From JARRKC01 sp963723965 (GTDB lineage: Bacteria; Acidobacteriota; UBA6911; RPQK01; JAPXNP01), in NCBI GenBank assembly GCA_963723965.1, contig CAVRSV010000007.1, positions 434,001 to 498,000 of the forward strand: a DNA stretch of 64,000 nucleotides, given 5' to 3'. Under the pieces are notes generated by a model. The model ran no database searches. It was not told where the DNA came from and saw only the letters and a program-made list of their open reading frames with translations. Numbering within the stretch: position 1 is the stretch's first letter; the number at the start of each line of letters is the position of its first letter. Positions 27,047 through 35,029 of this stretch are shown piece by piece. The translations under genes were made by a program, and so were the position numbers.

Positions 27047-28488
27047 GGGTCGCCCTCGAACTGCTCACTTGAGCTCGCACTTTCCATTTCGGACGTCACA
27101 CTTGGACTCGGATTGGGCGCCGGCCGACGAGACTCTTCGGCCCACGACTGCAGCATCAGGACGGCCTTTCCCAGAACCCCGGCGGATCCGCGGAAGGTTC
27201 CCGATCCGCGGGGCTGGTCATCCACGGTGTACCATTCGAAGAAGCCGTTGTTCCTGCGGACCCGCTGCAGCATGGGTATCAGCTCGGTGTAGGCATCCTC
27301 GACGAAACCGTGCTCGATCAACTGCTGGATCATGCGACCGCCAAACCAGCTCCAGTCACCCCCGTTCTGGTACGAGTAGGGCTTCATGGCCGGATTCTTG
27401 AAATAGCCGCTCGGATAGGCGGGGAAGACGGTCAGTCCGATCGAGGCTGCGCCCGCAAAACGGACGTTGTTGCGCAGGTCCTTCAGAACCAGGCCGATCT
27501 CATCCCGGTTCAGGAATCCCGCCTCGATGGCGATGGCCGTTCCGCCGTGATAGTAGATGCGGTCTTCCTCGAAATCCGCGGGAAAGGGCGATCCGTCCAG
27601 ATAAATGTGGGGACGGAATTTGTGCCGCCGGGCATCCCAGAGATAGCGTCGAGCATTCGACCTGACGCGGTCCCGGGCGGCCGACCATCGGGACGAATCA
27701 GCGCCCGAATCCCGCAGCAACTCGACCAGGTTGTCCGCAGCGATGACGAACATGGCATTGTCGTAAACATCAATCGCCCGGTGACTGCTCTGGTCGAAGG
27801 CGACCCCCCATTCATGTTCGGGCTGGACATCCCCCCAGTCGACGGTTGTGGCACCCCAGACCAGCCCGTAGTCTGTGTCGAAGCGCCTTGAAAGGACATA
27901 GTCGAGGGCCAGCTGCAGCCGGCTCAGAACGGATTTTCCGTTGACGGTTTCCTGGAGGATGGACCGATCGCCGGTGACCTGAACGTATTTGTAGACGGCC
28001 TGAACGAGCGAGCTCTCCTGATCCGTTTCGACCGTGTTCTTGTGCCCTTTGAACTGGGGCATGGTTTCGGATTCCGTGTAGTCATAGCCAGCGGAGGCCT
28101 TGGCGGCCGGGATATAACCGTCGATGATGTTGCCGTCTTCCGGCTGGAAATGAAAGAAGACCAGCAAGGCCTGGCGGATCGACCGGCTGTCCCGGACCTG
28201 AAGGGACAGCTCGATGAAGGTGTTGAAATCCCGGATCCAGACTTCGCCGTACCCACTGCCGGCGTTCAGACCGCTTCCGAGGACGGCCCTGGCCTTCTCC
28301 AGGACATAAGGCAGATCGGGATCCGCCAGAATGCGTTCGGCAACTGCCGCACTCTTCCGGGCCCGATCCGGAAGGGGGCTTGCGACTTCAGGCAGCCTGA
28401 CACTTTGATGGCAGCTCGTACCCTGGAACAGAATGCAGACAAGAGCTGCCAATAAGCCAAGCCGTGCCCGGCATCGGATCTTCGTCAC
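27013..28488 (-). CDS. (alpha/alpha)6-barrel glycosidase-like lipoprotein
   Basis: The 491-residue protein starts at GTG 28488 with GAGGTGAG upstream. Its export signal ends LFQGTSC, a lipobox, so it should be membrane-anchored. The body resembles six-hairpin glycosidases: YGEVWIRDFNTFIELSLQ, ETDQESSLVQAVYKYV, DYGLVWGATTVDWGDVQP, IDVYDNAMFVIAADNLVELL and YSYQNGGDWSWFGGRMIQ. Acidic residues in WIRDF, TDQES and GGDWSW are placed like acid/base residues of GH15/GH37/GH63-like families. The exact family and substrate are not clear. The last 30 residues (Ser-rich, SSSEQFEG...) extend into the convergent neighbour and look like read-through. Confidence 0.72.
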   Translation of the reverse strand: MTKIRCRARLGLLAALVCILFQGTSCHQSVRLPEVASPLPDRARKSAAVAERILADPDLPYVLEKARAVLGSGLNAGSGYGEVWIRDFNTFIELSLQVRDSRSIRQALLVFFHFQPEDGNIIDGYIPAAKASAGYDYTESETMPQFKGHKNTVETDQESSLVQAVYKYVQVTGDRSILQETVNGKSVLSRLQLALDYVLSRRFDTDYGLVWGATTVDWGDVQPEHEWGVAFDQSSHRAIDVYDNAMFVIAADNLVELLRDSGADSSRWSAARDRVRSNARRYLWDARRHKFRPHIYLDGSPFPADFEEDRIYYHGGTAIAIEAGFLNRDEIGLVLKDLRNNVRFAGAASIGLTVFPAYPSGYFKNPAMKPYSYQNGGDWSWFGGRMIQQLIEHGFVEDAYTELIPMLQRVRRNNGFFEWYTVDDQPRGSGTFRGSAGVLGKAVLMLQSWAEESRRPAPNPSPSVTSEMESASSSEQFEGDPQLLRSKFAFR

Positions 28489-28837
28489 CCGCTCACCTCG
28501 AACTCCATTTGCGGAACCTGGACAATCTGGAGGATTCGGAGGGCATTGTCAATTCAACTGGTGGAGGGTGAACCGGTGGTGGAGCCATGCCGGATCGCTC
28601 ATGATCGGCGCGTTGTCGGGCAATATCGTCGTCGGCATAGCCGCACTTACTGCTGAGATTGGTAGGGGAAAGGACGAAGTTCAAGGCTGGGGGGCGTGTT
28701 GCCCAAATCGCCGTGGCGGAGATCTCTGGTGACGGTCCGACCGCGGGAAGCTCTCCCCAAAGTGCTGCCATGGCATCACCTACCCTGGCGGATCAAACCC
28801 GTCTGGACCCCGGATTCCATGATGTAACATCCCGTCG
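28489..28837. other. Intergenic region, one dispersed hairpin motif
   Basis: This is a 349-base gap between two minus-strand genes. It holds one copy of GGGCGTGTTGCCCAAA at 28692-28707, preceded by a short G-rich stretch. No frame here looks coding. Confidence 0.5.
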
Positions 28838-29221
28838 TCACGTACCGAGCGGGAGATCCAGCACGATTTCCGGGCTGCCCGAAGCACTGATCGTGATCGG
28901 CTGACGGACACGGTCGTAGCCGAACAGGCTGAACTGCAGGATGTAGGAGCCGGGAGCCAGCTTGAAGCGGAACCGCCCCTCGTGGTCCGTTCTGCCCACC
29001 CGCACGGGCTTTCGCTCGGTCACGTTGAAGACCTCAACGATAACGTTTGACAGAGGCTCCTGGGTCGCCTCACGGACAACTTTACCTGCCGCTGCCCTCA
29101 CTTTGACCGATGGGTAGATCATCGTCATGGATACGGGGGGGAGGGAGTAGTGCCTGCTGGAGCACCCGAAGCCAAGGCCAAGACCGAGGATCGCAACGAG
29201 AAGAGCTGAACGGACGATCAT
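28838..29221 (-). CDS. Small lipoprotein with carboxypeptidase-regulatory-like domain
   Basis: The 127-residue protein starts at ATG 29221. The first 20 residues are a lipoprotein signal (LLVAILGLGLGFGC, lipobox Cys20). After a short linker comes a prealbumin-like beta-sandwich of the CarboxypepD_reg/CNA-B type: AAAGKVVREATQEPLSNVIV, then GRTDHEGRFRFKLAPGSYIL, ending in ITISASGSPEIVLDL. Such single domains occur on exported proteins as structural modules. No enzymatic residues are seen. It may be monocistronic, since the next likely coding DNA is island debris. Confidence 0.8.
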   Translation of the reverse strand: MIVRSALLVAILGLGLGFGCSSRHYSLPPVSMTMIYPSVKVRAAAGKVVREATQEPLSNVIVEVFNVTERKPVRVGRTDHEGRFRFKLAPGSYILQFSLFGYDRVRQPITISASGSPEIVLDLPLGT

Positions 29222-29337
29222 GTCTCATGGGACGCGCCTCAGTTTGCGAATGCGAACAAAGTTCGTTCCCTTGCCGGACCCGCGATTGTATCGGTGCAGA
29301 CTTGGACGCTGTGACCGAAGGATAATCTCGCGATCGA

Positions 29338-29616
29338 TTACATCGGAGTGAGCGCCCTGTCGCGATCCACCTTAGCAAATGCTTCAGCGAGTTCATGGAA
29401 AGCAACCGTAGGTCGTTCAGCTGGTGCAAGGAAATTCTCGCTCATAGGTTTAACGTTTTGCCAATTGAATGCGAACTGGTCTGCAATAGCCGAGGCCGGC
29501 AGATCGGTCGCCTGTTTACCTTTGCTGTAGCGCCAGGCTGCATTGACGTCGAGGTTCTCGATGAAATTGACGTTGATCAGTCCGCATTGGTCGGAAGGCC
29601 CTTGCAGAGCCACCAA
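29338..29616 (-). CDS. Unrecognised short protein with HELAEAF motif
   Basis: A 92-residue frame reads NFIENLDVNAAWRYSKG...ATDLPASAIADQFAFNWQ...RPTVAFHELAEAFAKVDRD. The composition looks coding and the VAFHELAEAF helix recalls metal-binding helices in C-terminal toxin tips of RHS-type proteins, but it is HELAE, not HExxH. Its start is unclear and it lies next to RHS remnants, so it could be the severed C-terminal tip of such a protein. Low certainty. Confidence 0.3.
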   Translation of the reverse strand: MVALQGPSDQCGLINVNFIENLDVNAAWRYSKGKQATDLPASAIADQFAFNWQNVKPMSENFLAPAERPTVAFHELAEAFAKVDRDRALTPM

Positions 29617-29670
29617 ATGAAGAGAGCCAGAAGGAGGATCAGAACCAGACCAACCGCCGCAAGAAGCATC

Positions 29671-30073
29671 TCAGTCCACTGTTGCGGAGAGGAATCGGCC
29701 CCGCGCTGACCACTGTACTCCGACATCATCCTGGGGAGAAAGGCACTGTCCGTTAACGGGATTGATTGGATGCAGCTTGCCGCTACCGCCCACTTTCATC
29801 GTGAGTTTGCCTGAGGCCCCCTTCAGCCGTAGGCCACAGCCAACTGCAGCAACTGCGGCACCGTTCTGATCGCCATTCATGGCCGCAGTGATCACGCCTG
29901 AACTTCCGACAGGATCCAAGGAGCTAAGCGTAGAAGTGACTGCACAGGAACCAGCCCGGAGTCCCTCCCATGCAGCGATGACCGTCTCCTCTCCCGTCGA
30001 AAGACCGAGTCCACGGTCGATAACCTCGTCAATGGCGGCCTCGTCACTGTCACGCCGGAAACATTCTCCCCCA
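29671..30073 (-). other. Open frame of uncertain status next to RHS remnant
   Basis: A minus-strand frame runs DEAAIDEVIDRGLGLSTGEE, then TVIAAWEGLRAGS and further on a Gly/Ala-rich AAMNGDQNGAAVAAVGCG stretch, ending at 29671. It continues across the position where the RHS frame stops, so it may be a frame-shifted RHS tail or a real orphan C-terminal domain. No family is recognised. Confidence 0.2.
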
Positions 30074-30250
30074 GATCGGCTGGCCGGCCTGTTCATAGAA
30101 GTAGTGCCGTGTCCCAGAGGCTGTCTGACGCTTGGAGCGCCGCCCGTCCGCATCGTAGCCATACTCCGCCGTAGCTCCCGCATCCACCGTCTTGAGCCGG
30201 CCCCCGGAAGGAAGAATCTGAGTGAGGGCCCCTCTGCACGGTTGCCGACT
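30050..30250 (-). pseudogene. RHS/YD-repeat fragment
   Basis: About 55 codons read LTQILPSGGRLKTVDAG, AEYGYDADGRRSKRQTASG and TRHYFYEQAGQPIWG. These are the YD-repeat pattern (YGYDxxGRR...) and the start of the RHS core. There is no start codon upstream (only repeat-derived sequence) and a stop follows at once. It is a remnant of a large polymorphic-toxin or cell-wall RHS protein. Confidence 0.6.
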
Positions 30251-30614
30251 GCCTGACTTCCCGTCCCGCCACGAACGGGAATCAGAACTTGCCAAGGCAA
30301 CGGTGGGCCGGGCTTCCCGGGAACGGTCTGGCTTCGGTGGTCGAGCTTCTCCGACAACCCTCACTTCGTTCGGGCTCTGATTTTTGGCGCGGATCTTCGC
30401 GGCCGCCGCCAGGTCTCGGTCTGCCGGGCAATGGATCGATCGAGCCGCGAGTCGGTCGGGCAACACTCCCGCGAAGGCAGAAGGGAGAAGTGGGAAGGGC
30501 CAAGGGCGAGATTCGAACTTCGAACTTCAGTTCGCAATTCGCCCTTCGCCCTTCGCACTTTGAAATGGTGGAGGTAATCGGATTCGAACCGACGACCCCC
30601 TGCGTGCAAAGCAG
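30200..30614. repeat. Left copy of a ~410-bp direct repeat ending inside tRNA-Ala
   Basis: This block matches 38996-39412 over about 410 bases with about 90% identity in the right-hand 320. It includes GATCTTCGCGGCCGCCGCC, GAGCCGCGAGTCGGTCGGG, a CTCACTTCGTTCGGGCTCTG element (30359), purine and pyrimidine heptad tracts (30474-30564) and the 3' half of tRNA-Ala. Identity stops sharply after GCAAAGCAG at 30614. Confidence 0.85.
30566..30614 (-). pseudogene. 3' half of tRNA-Ala (attachment-site remnant)
   Basis: On the minus strand, 49 bases correspond to tRNA-Ala(TGC) from the anticodon arm (CTGCTTTGCACGCAG) through the T arm (one substitution, GGTTCGAATCC) to CCA. The D arm, 5' acceptor strand and rest are replaced by unrelated sequence. 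This is what the far end of an element inserted at a tRNA gene looks like. Confidence 0.8.
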
Positions 30615-30742
30615 ATTCGTCGGTTCGGCGGAAACGTCCTGTTTTCGGGGCTTTTCTTTTCAGCACGTTAGGGCCACCGTGTTGAGACTTGTTGTTCCTT
30701 GTGGTTCCGTGAGGCTTTGAACAGCTACAATTTTGACTACAG
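30601..30742. repeat. Element-end repeat, copy 1 (tRNA core plus 128-bp arm)
   Basis: The 14-bp tRNA core TGCGTGCAAAGCAG is followed by a 128-bp arm (GGGGCTTTTCTTTTCAGCA..., TGAGGCTTTGAACAGCTACA, ATTTTGACTACAG). The same 142 bases recur at 33889-34030 with the same length and about 85% identity. The arm is AT-richer than its surroundings. Confidence 0.8.
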
Positions 30743-30924
30743 TATTTTCCACACTTGCGTGCTCTACCCCTCGCGGTACCGTCGGTATTGCCCGGCTCAC
30801 AAGCTCGACGCACATTATCCTGGGAGCTCCTTGCAACCGTCCCAATTACCAGGTATAAGGAGTCTCGTGGCGCAGGGTATTTTGGGGACTCTGTCTAATT
30901 TCTCAACTCCTTCTCCAGAGTCGA

Positions 30925-31459
30925 CACCAGCACCTAGACGCAGACGGCGATCCAGACCTGCGTCTTCACGCCGTTCGCCCGCGTGCCGTAAGACGCCCGG
31001 ATGTGAAAGTTCTGCCTGATCCAGTTGAAGAACCCCTCGACATGCGAGCGGCGTTTCCAGAGGCGGCAGACGGTCAGCGCCGATGACGCCGGCCGATCGG
31101 TCAGATAGGCGAAGCAGTGATCGGTCTCCGCATCATGAAAGTGCACCCGGTGGAGTTCGTCGGGGTACTGGCGGAAGCTCGAGGAGTTCCTCAACCGTCC
31201 CCACCTCGTCACTGAACACTCCGGGCTGGTCGGCTACCGGCCGGCAACTGCAACGAACGAATTGCAGGCCGCGCTTGCCGCTCGGCATGTAGCGGCGCCC
31301 GGTTGAGGATATGGAGCCGCCGGAAGCCCAAATGACTTCGATCCACCATGTAATAGGCACCGGCCTCGATCGGGAGCCGGTGCAGGATATGGACGTCCTG
31401 GAGCACATGAAGCTTTCCAGCGTGTGGGCGGACGCAGTAAAACAGGGAATTGGTGACAA
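30925..31459 (-). mobile_element. IS4-family transposase remnant, frameshifted
   Basis: On the minus strand the C-terminal part of an IS4-type (DUF4372-associated) transposase can be read in two frames. From about 31450 it reads KLHVLQDVHILHRLP, then AGAYYMVDRSHLGFRRL (the DDE second Asp region). From about 31212 it reads YPDELHRVHFHDAETDHCFAYLTDRP, then WKRRSHVEGFFNWIRQNFHIRASYGT (the YREK-type signature with the catalytic Glu). The N-terminal third is absent. No terminal inverted repeats were found. Confidence 0.75.
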
Positions 31460-31636
31460 GATATGGTGTTACCGAGGACCGTCTACATTCCTATGGCGTG
31501 GGACCCTTGGCTCCAATAGCTTCCAATGAGACCGAGCAAGGACGAGCCCTGAACCGCAGAGTGGAGTTGGTAAGCCAGTAACAACACACTACAAGCAGTG
31601 CACAGACTTACCGATAACAGAAAGGTGGTAGGCAGT

Positions 31637-33133
31637 ATGTGGAAGATGCACGTGTTTTGTATTTCACTGGCTGGTCTATGTCTTACTCTTCTTGCACTCG
31701 ATCGAAGTGTCTATGCCGGCGACGAGCACATCTTCGGCAAAATCGACATAACAATCACCGGACAGGGTCATACGGACCACAATGGGGGGGAGAACGGTCC
31801 TGAGAAATGGCACAGTTCGTCCGATCATTCACTGAGTGCAGGCTGCCATATCATGGTCTGCGGGGACCAGGGTCTGCTCAACATTCTCGACTATGCTCCC
31901 TATGGGTCGGAGAACTGGAACAAACGCTTTTCCATGCAAAGAGACCACAACACTTGCGAGGAGATTTGGAAAGGTAAAGCGTTCATTGCCCGACCGGGTG
32001 ACTCCGAAGAGAGTACGGAAACGTTCGAAGCCAGTATGGAAGCATCAGCGGAGAATTGGCGGACTGGGCCTTGGGGGACTGACGAGGATAGGCAGGCGTA
32101 CATGTCTCAGGAAGAACCCCGAGTAGAGTTGGGAGAAGACCCCAAAGGTAGGTATTCATTGACCGTCTCCGGTCAACTGGAGATGTTCACACAGTATGAC
32201 AATAGAACGATTCATCACTACGCCTGTACCCGCAAAGATGTCAAGAACGTACTCCAATATTCACCAAGGGCACCTGCGGAGGCGAGTCAGGATGAAGACG
32301 GAAGCACTTTCATGAGCGGACCTTCTACGCCGCAGATCAGACCGATTTTCTTTAGAGCCGACAATGTTGGTCTGAAGGATACTAAGACGATTTACAAAAG
32401 GATCGATGAAGACAACGGTTACACGGAGACGGCTGTTGCGAGTTGGCAATTCATAGAAACCCGGACCGGCTGCGACTGTGATGCGATCGTCAATATCGCC
32501 CGGGGCGATGTCAAGGTGAATGGCGCGCCCACTGGTGAGGGTACTATTCTCGAGGATCCGCAAGAGATATCTACAGGAGCCGGGAGCCGTGCGTCGATCA
32601 CGTTCGGAAATGGCGCACAGATCAACCTGGGATCGAACAATAGAATGGACCTCGGTTCACTGTGCAGGGAACGTGGAGGGTCGGGTCTGTCGTGGGTCCA
32701 TATGAAGATTATGAGTGTATTCACGGTTTTGACAAGCGCGAGTCGCGGAAAGGTTGTGTACGGCATTGCAGGGTCTAACGCCGTGACTGGTTTCCGGGGT
32801 GAGCTCTTGCCGGCCCCTTGGGTTCCCCGGCCGAGTATTCGGCTTGCGTCTTATGGAAGGGGTGCCGTTACTTCGCCGGCTGCTTCTTTCATAGAGAATG
32901 AGTTAACTGAACTCACGCCCGGCGTTGGCGATATAGAGCGTTCCGCTGCCGCCTTTATAGTGGAGTGTCGTCGCTCCGGCTTCAACGTGTGGGCTTTAAA
33001 GGGCAGGTTGAAGCTGAAGGATAGCGACGGTTCTTCCACCGTCTTACAGGGGCAAGCAAATGCGGCTCTCGCCCAGTTACCGACTCCACATCATTTTAAG
33101 GTGGAGTGGATAATGATACAGGTTTCTGAATAA
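31637..33133 (+). CDS. Secreted FecR-domain protein of the island
   Basis: The 498-residue protein is started at ATG 31637 (MWKMHVFCISLAGLCLTLL), which gives a clean signal peptide; an earlier in-frame ATG at 31598 adds only a polar leader. Residues about 25-280 are unrecognised and Trp/Asp/Glu-rich with several Cys. Residues about 285-400 match a FecR/LysM-like sheet: INIARGDVKVNGAPTGEG, then ISTGAGSRASITFGNGAQI, typical of extracytoplasmic sensors and adhesion proteins. Its base composition is clearly less GC-rich than the rest of the window, in line with recent transfer. It is the only intact-looking gene of the first stacked element. Confidence 0.7.
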   Translation: MWKMHVFCISLAGLCLTLLALDRSVYAGDEHIFGKIDITITGQGHTDHNGGENGPEKWHSSSDHSLSAGCHIMVCGDQGLLNILDYAPYGSENWNKRFSMQRDHNTCEEIWKGKAFIARPGDSEESTETFEASMEASAENWRTGPWGTDEDRQAYMSQEEPRVELGEDPKGRYSLTVSGQLEMFTQYDNRTIHHYACTRKDVKNVLQYSPRAPAEASQDEDGSTFMSGPSTPQIRPIFFRADNVGLKDTKTIYKRIDEDNGYTETAVASWQFIETRTGCDCDAIVNIARGDVKVNGAPTGEGTILEDPQEISTGAGSRASITFGNGAQINLGSNNRMDLGSLCRERGGSGLSWVHMKIMSVFTVLTSASRGKVVYGIAGSNAVTGFRGELLPAPWVPRPSIRLASYGRGAVTSPAASFIENELTELTPGVGDIERSAAAFIVECRRSGFNVWALKGRLKLKDSDGSSTVLQGQANAALAQLPTPHHFKVEWIMIQVSE

Positions 33134-33237
33134 TGCAGTGGGGACTCAAGTTCCGCATTTAGCTGAAGAGACAGCTCACGGTTTCCTGTCGTGCTAGCCT
33201 GGATTTCCACGGAGCAGTTTTGAACTAACATTTTCAT
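33091..33237 (-). CDS. Possible 48-residue small protein
   Basis: ATG 33237 (MKMLVQNCSVEIQASTTG) follows a good AAGGAGA site 8-9 bases upstream and runs 48 codons to a stop at 33091, overlapping the end of the FecR-type gene on the other strand. The sequence is amphipathic with three Cys or His-rich spots, and no family is known. The ribosome site is the only real support. Confidence 0.25.
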   Translation of the reverse strand: MKMLVQNCSVEIQASTTGNRELSLQLNAELESPLHYSETCIIIHSTLK

Positions 33238-33888
33238 TGCGTATCTCTCCTTCTCCCCATCCACCTTTCCTCGGCCCATCGGATACCTCCGTTCCAGTCC
33301 ACACACGTCGGCACAGACACCACGCCCCATGCCGCTGTCGCGCAGTATCCGTCGGGGAGCTAGCCCAGGAAATACGCATTCACCGGACGCTTACAAGCTA
33401 ACAGCGCCAAGAAGATCACCATTGGCGTGAGGAATCGGGCGCTGAGCGGAAGGTCTTGAGCGAGAACTCGAATCACCAGCCTGCGTGGAGGCTCTGGTGG
33501 ACACCCCAGGACACCCACGGGCTCACGAGGACCGTGGAGAGTCTACGAACACCCAACCGGAGATCGCTACCTTCTGCGTCGAGGATCTCCTGATCTACTA
33601 TGCCCATGTTACTGTCAAGGATCAATCCACCCGGGAAGAACCCTGGGACACCTCACCTGGGCGTGCCGAAATCGAGCTGAGTCGCTTTCGTCCTAGGTCT
33701 GGACGGCCACCTGCCTTCTTCGCAGGTGGTCGAGAACGATCGTTCTGGAACCGGGAGAGGCGCTGGTCTGTCGTCGACGAGCACCTGCATTCTTCGCAGG
33801 GGGTCGTCATTTCTCATTTTGCCAGAATGCCCCGTAAGTGCCCTTCCAATAAAGGTTTCCGCATGTCGTCTGCCTGCAGGCAGACGCG
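33238..33888. other. Island non-coding stretch with a hairpin pair
   Basis: No gene is supported here. Two related stem-loops stand out: CCACCTGC-CTTCTTC-GCAGGTGG at 33707-33729 (perfect 8-bp arms) and GCACCTGC-ATTCTTC-GCAGGGGG at 33781-33803 (imperfect). They are 74 bases apart with similar loops. The stretch ends at the second tRNA core. Confidence 0.45.
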
Positions 33889-34030
33889 TGCGTGCAAAGC
33901 AGATTCCTCGATTTACCGGAAGCGCCCTGTTTTCGAGGCTTTTCTTTTCAGCAAGTTACGGACGGCGTGTTGTGCGTTGTTGTTCCTTGTGGCTCCGTGA
34001 GGCTTTGAACAGCTACAATTTTGACTACAG
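33889..34030. repeat. Element-end repeat, copy 2
   Basis: This is the second copy of the 142-bp block (14-bp tRNA-Ala core plus 128-bp arm) first seen at 30601. Here only the core is left of the tRNA; the sequence to its left is unrelated to tRNA. It marks the junction between two stacked elements. Confidence 0.8.
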
Positions 34031-34380
34031 TCGATCGTCCTGCCTAGTTTTCTGCAGGACGGACAGCTCATATCGAGCCTCTTCGCCTAGAGTGTCCCTT
34101 AGTTCCAAGCCCTTGGCTGTCCCATTCTTGCTGAACCGCAACACCATGGCGGCTGTGATCGGTTCCTCCGATACGTCTGCCATTCGCCCCAGTCATGCAC
34201 CTGCAGAAACTTCACCAGATACCCCTCCCGTTCAAAACCTGTCGGACAGAAATCGGACAGTTCACACCCATGAAACAAACCCAAGGAGGGACAGAGGATA
34301 GGGCGCGGTGTGTTGATGAGGCCCGCGCTGTGTGAAGCGTTTTGGGCTAGTCTGGTCCGAAACCGTCGACCGGTCTTGGA

Positions 34381-34436
34381 GACTCAAAATCCGGCGGGTG
34401 GCGACACTCGTGGGGGTTCAAGTCCCCCCTCCGGCA
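34381..34436 (+). pseudogene. 3' portion of a tRNA-Leu(CAA)
   Basis: The 56 bases start at the anticodon loop (CTCAAAA, anticodon CAA). They contain the 3' anticodon strand TCCGG, a long variable arm (GGGTG-GCGA-CACTC, class II), a T arm (GGGGG-TTCAAGT-CCCCC), the 3' acceptor strand CTCCGGC and an A discriminator. The 5' acceptor strand, D arm and 5' anticodon strand are missing and no partner sequence is found upstream. This looks like an attachment-site remnant from an element that targeted tRNA-Leu. Confidence 0.65.
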
Positions 34437-34497
34437 TTACGCCTTCGGCGTGAGCTCCCAGGTCTCAAGGTTCCCCAAATCCCAAGTTCGAGGAAAG

Positions 34498-34790
34498 TCA
34501 CTTTGCACTTCGCACTTCATCCTCGTACTTCCCATTCGCACTTCGAAATTCCGCTTCGCACTTCGAGTCGCTTTTCTCGGCCGGCTTCGCGTTCAGTCCC
34601 TGGATCGCGGCCAAAGCCACTCCGGAGATATCAGAGGCGCTGATCGTCTTCTCGTCGGTTCCCAAGCCAAATGTGTAACGTTGGTTCGGTTCGATTCGAT
34701 CCGACTGGAACAGCGCGCAGGGCGTGGCCAAGGGAATGAAGACGCTTTCCGGCGGAGACAACGTCGCATCGAGATACTCCTGGAGCATCT
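34498..34790 (-). pseudogene. Peptidase S74 / intramolecular-chaperone-type C-terminal fragment
   Basis: The minus-strand frame reads RYTFGLGTDEKTISASDISG, then VALAAIQGLNAK. The AxDISGVALAAIQGL segment is typical of the region just after S74-type self-cleaving tail domains in long secreted repeat proteins. Upstream coding is frame-broken (FAPGDAYPRPFRVI in another frame). Downstream it runs into a heptad tract (34500-34567) that encodes only repeats. It is a remnant. Confidence 0.4.
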
Positions 34791-35029
34791 GATCACTCGA
34801 AATGGCCGGGGATACGCATCACCCGGTGCAAAGCTCAACGTTTCGTCATGAGGCACGTTTCAACCTGACACCCTGCTCAGGTCGAGTTCGGACTCGTGCT
34901 TTGTCCAGGCTTCTTTGGGGCACCCCTGAGCAATTATTGACAGGAGTGAAAAGAAATCATTGACATTTGCATCGAGAAAATGGTCTCTTTCGCAGATTGC
35001 CCCAATAACTGGGAAAAGGAGTACAAAGT

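Noticed and set aside
30361..30813. Minus-strand frame reading into the tRNA half as integrase C-terminus
   Set aside because: The frame spans tRNA, heptads and the arm; it has no R-H-R-Y residues of tyrosine recombinases.
33485..34301. Overlapping frames of 171 and 191 residues in the island
   Set aside because: They run through hairpins, the tRNA core and the 142-bp repeat, have odd composition and lack ribosome sites.
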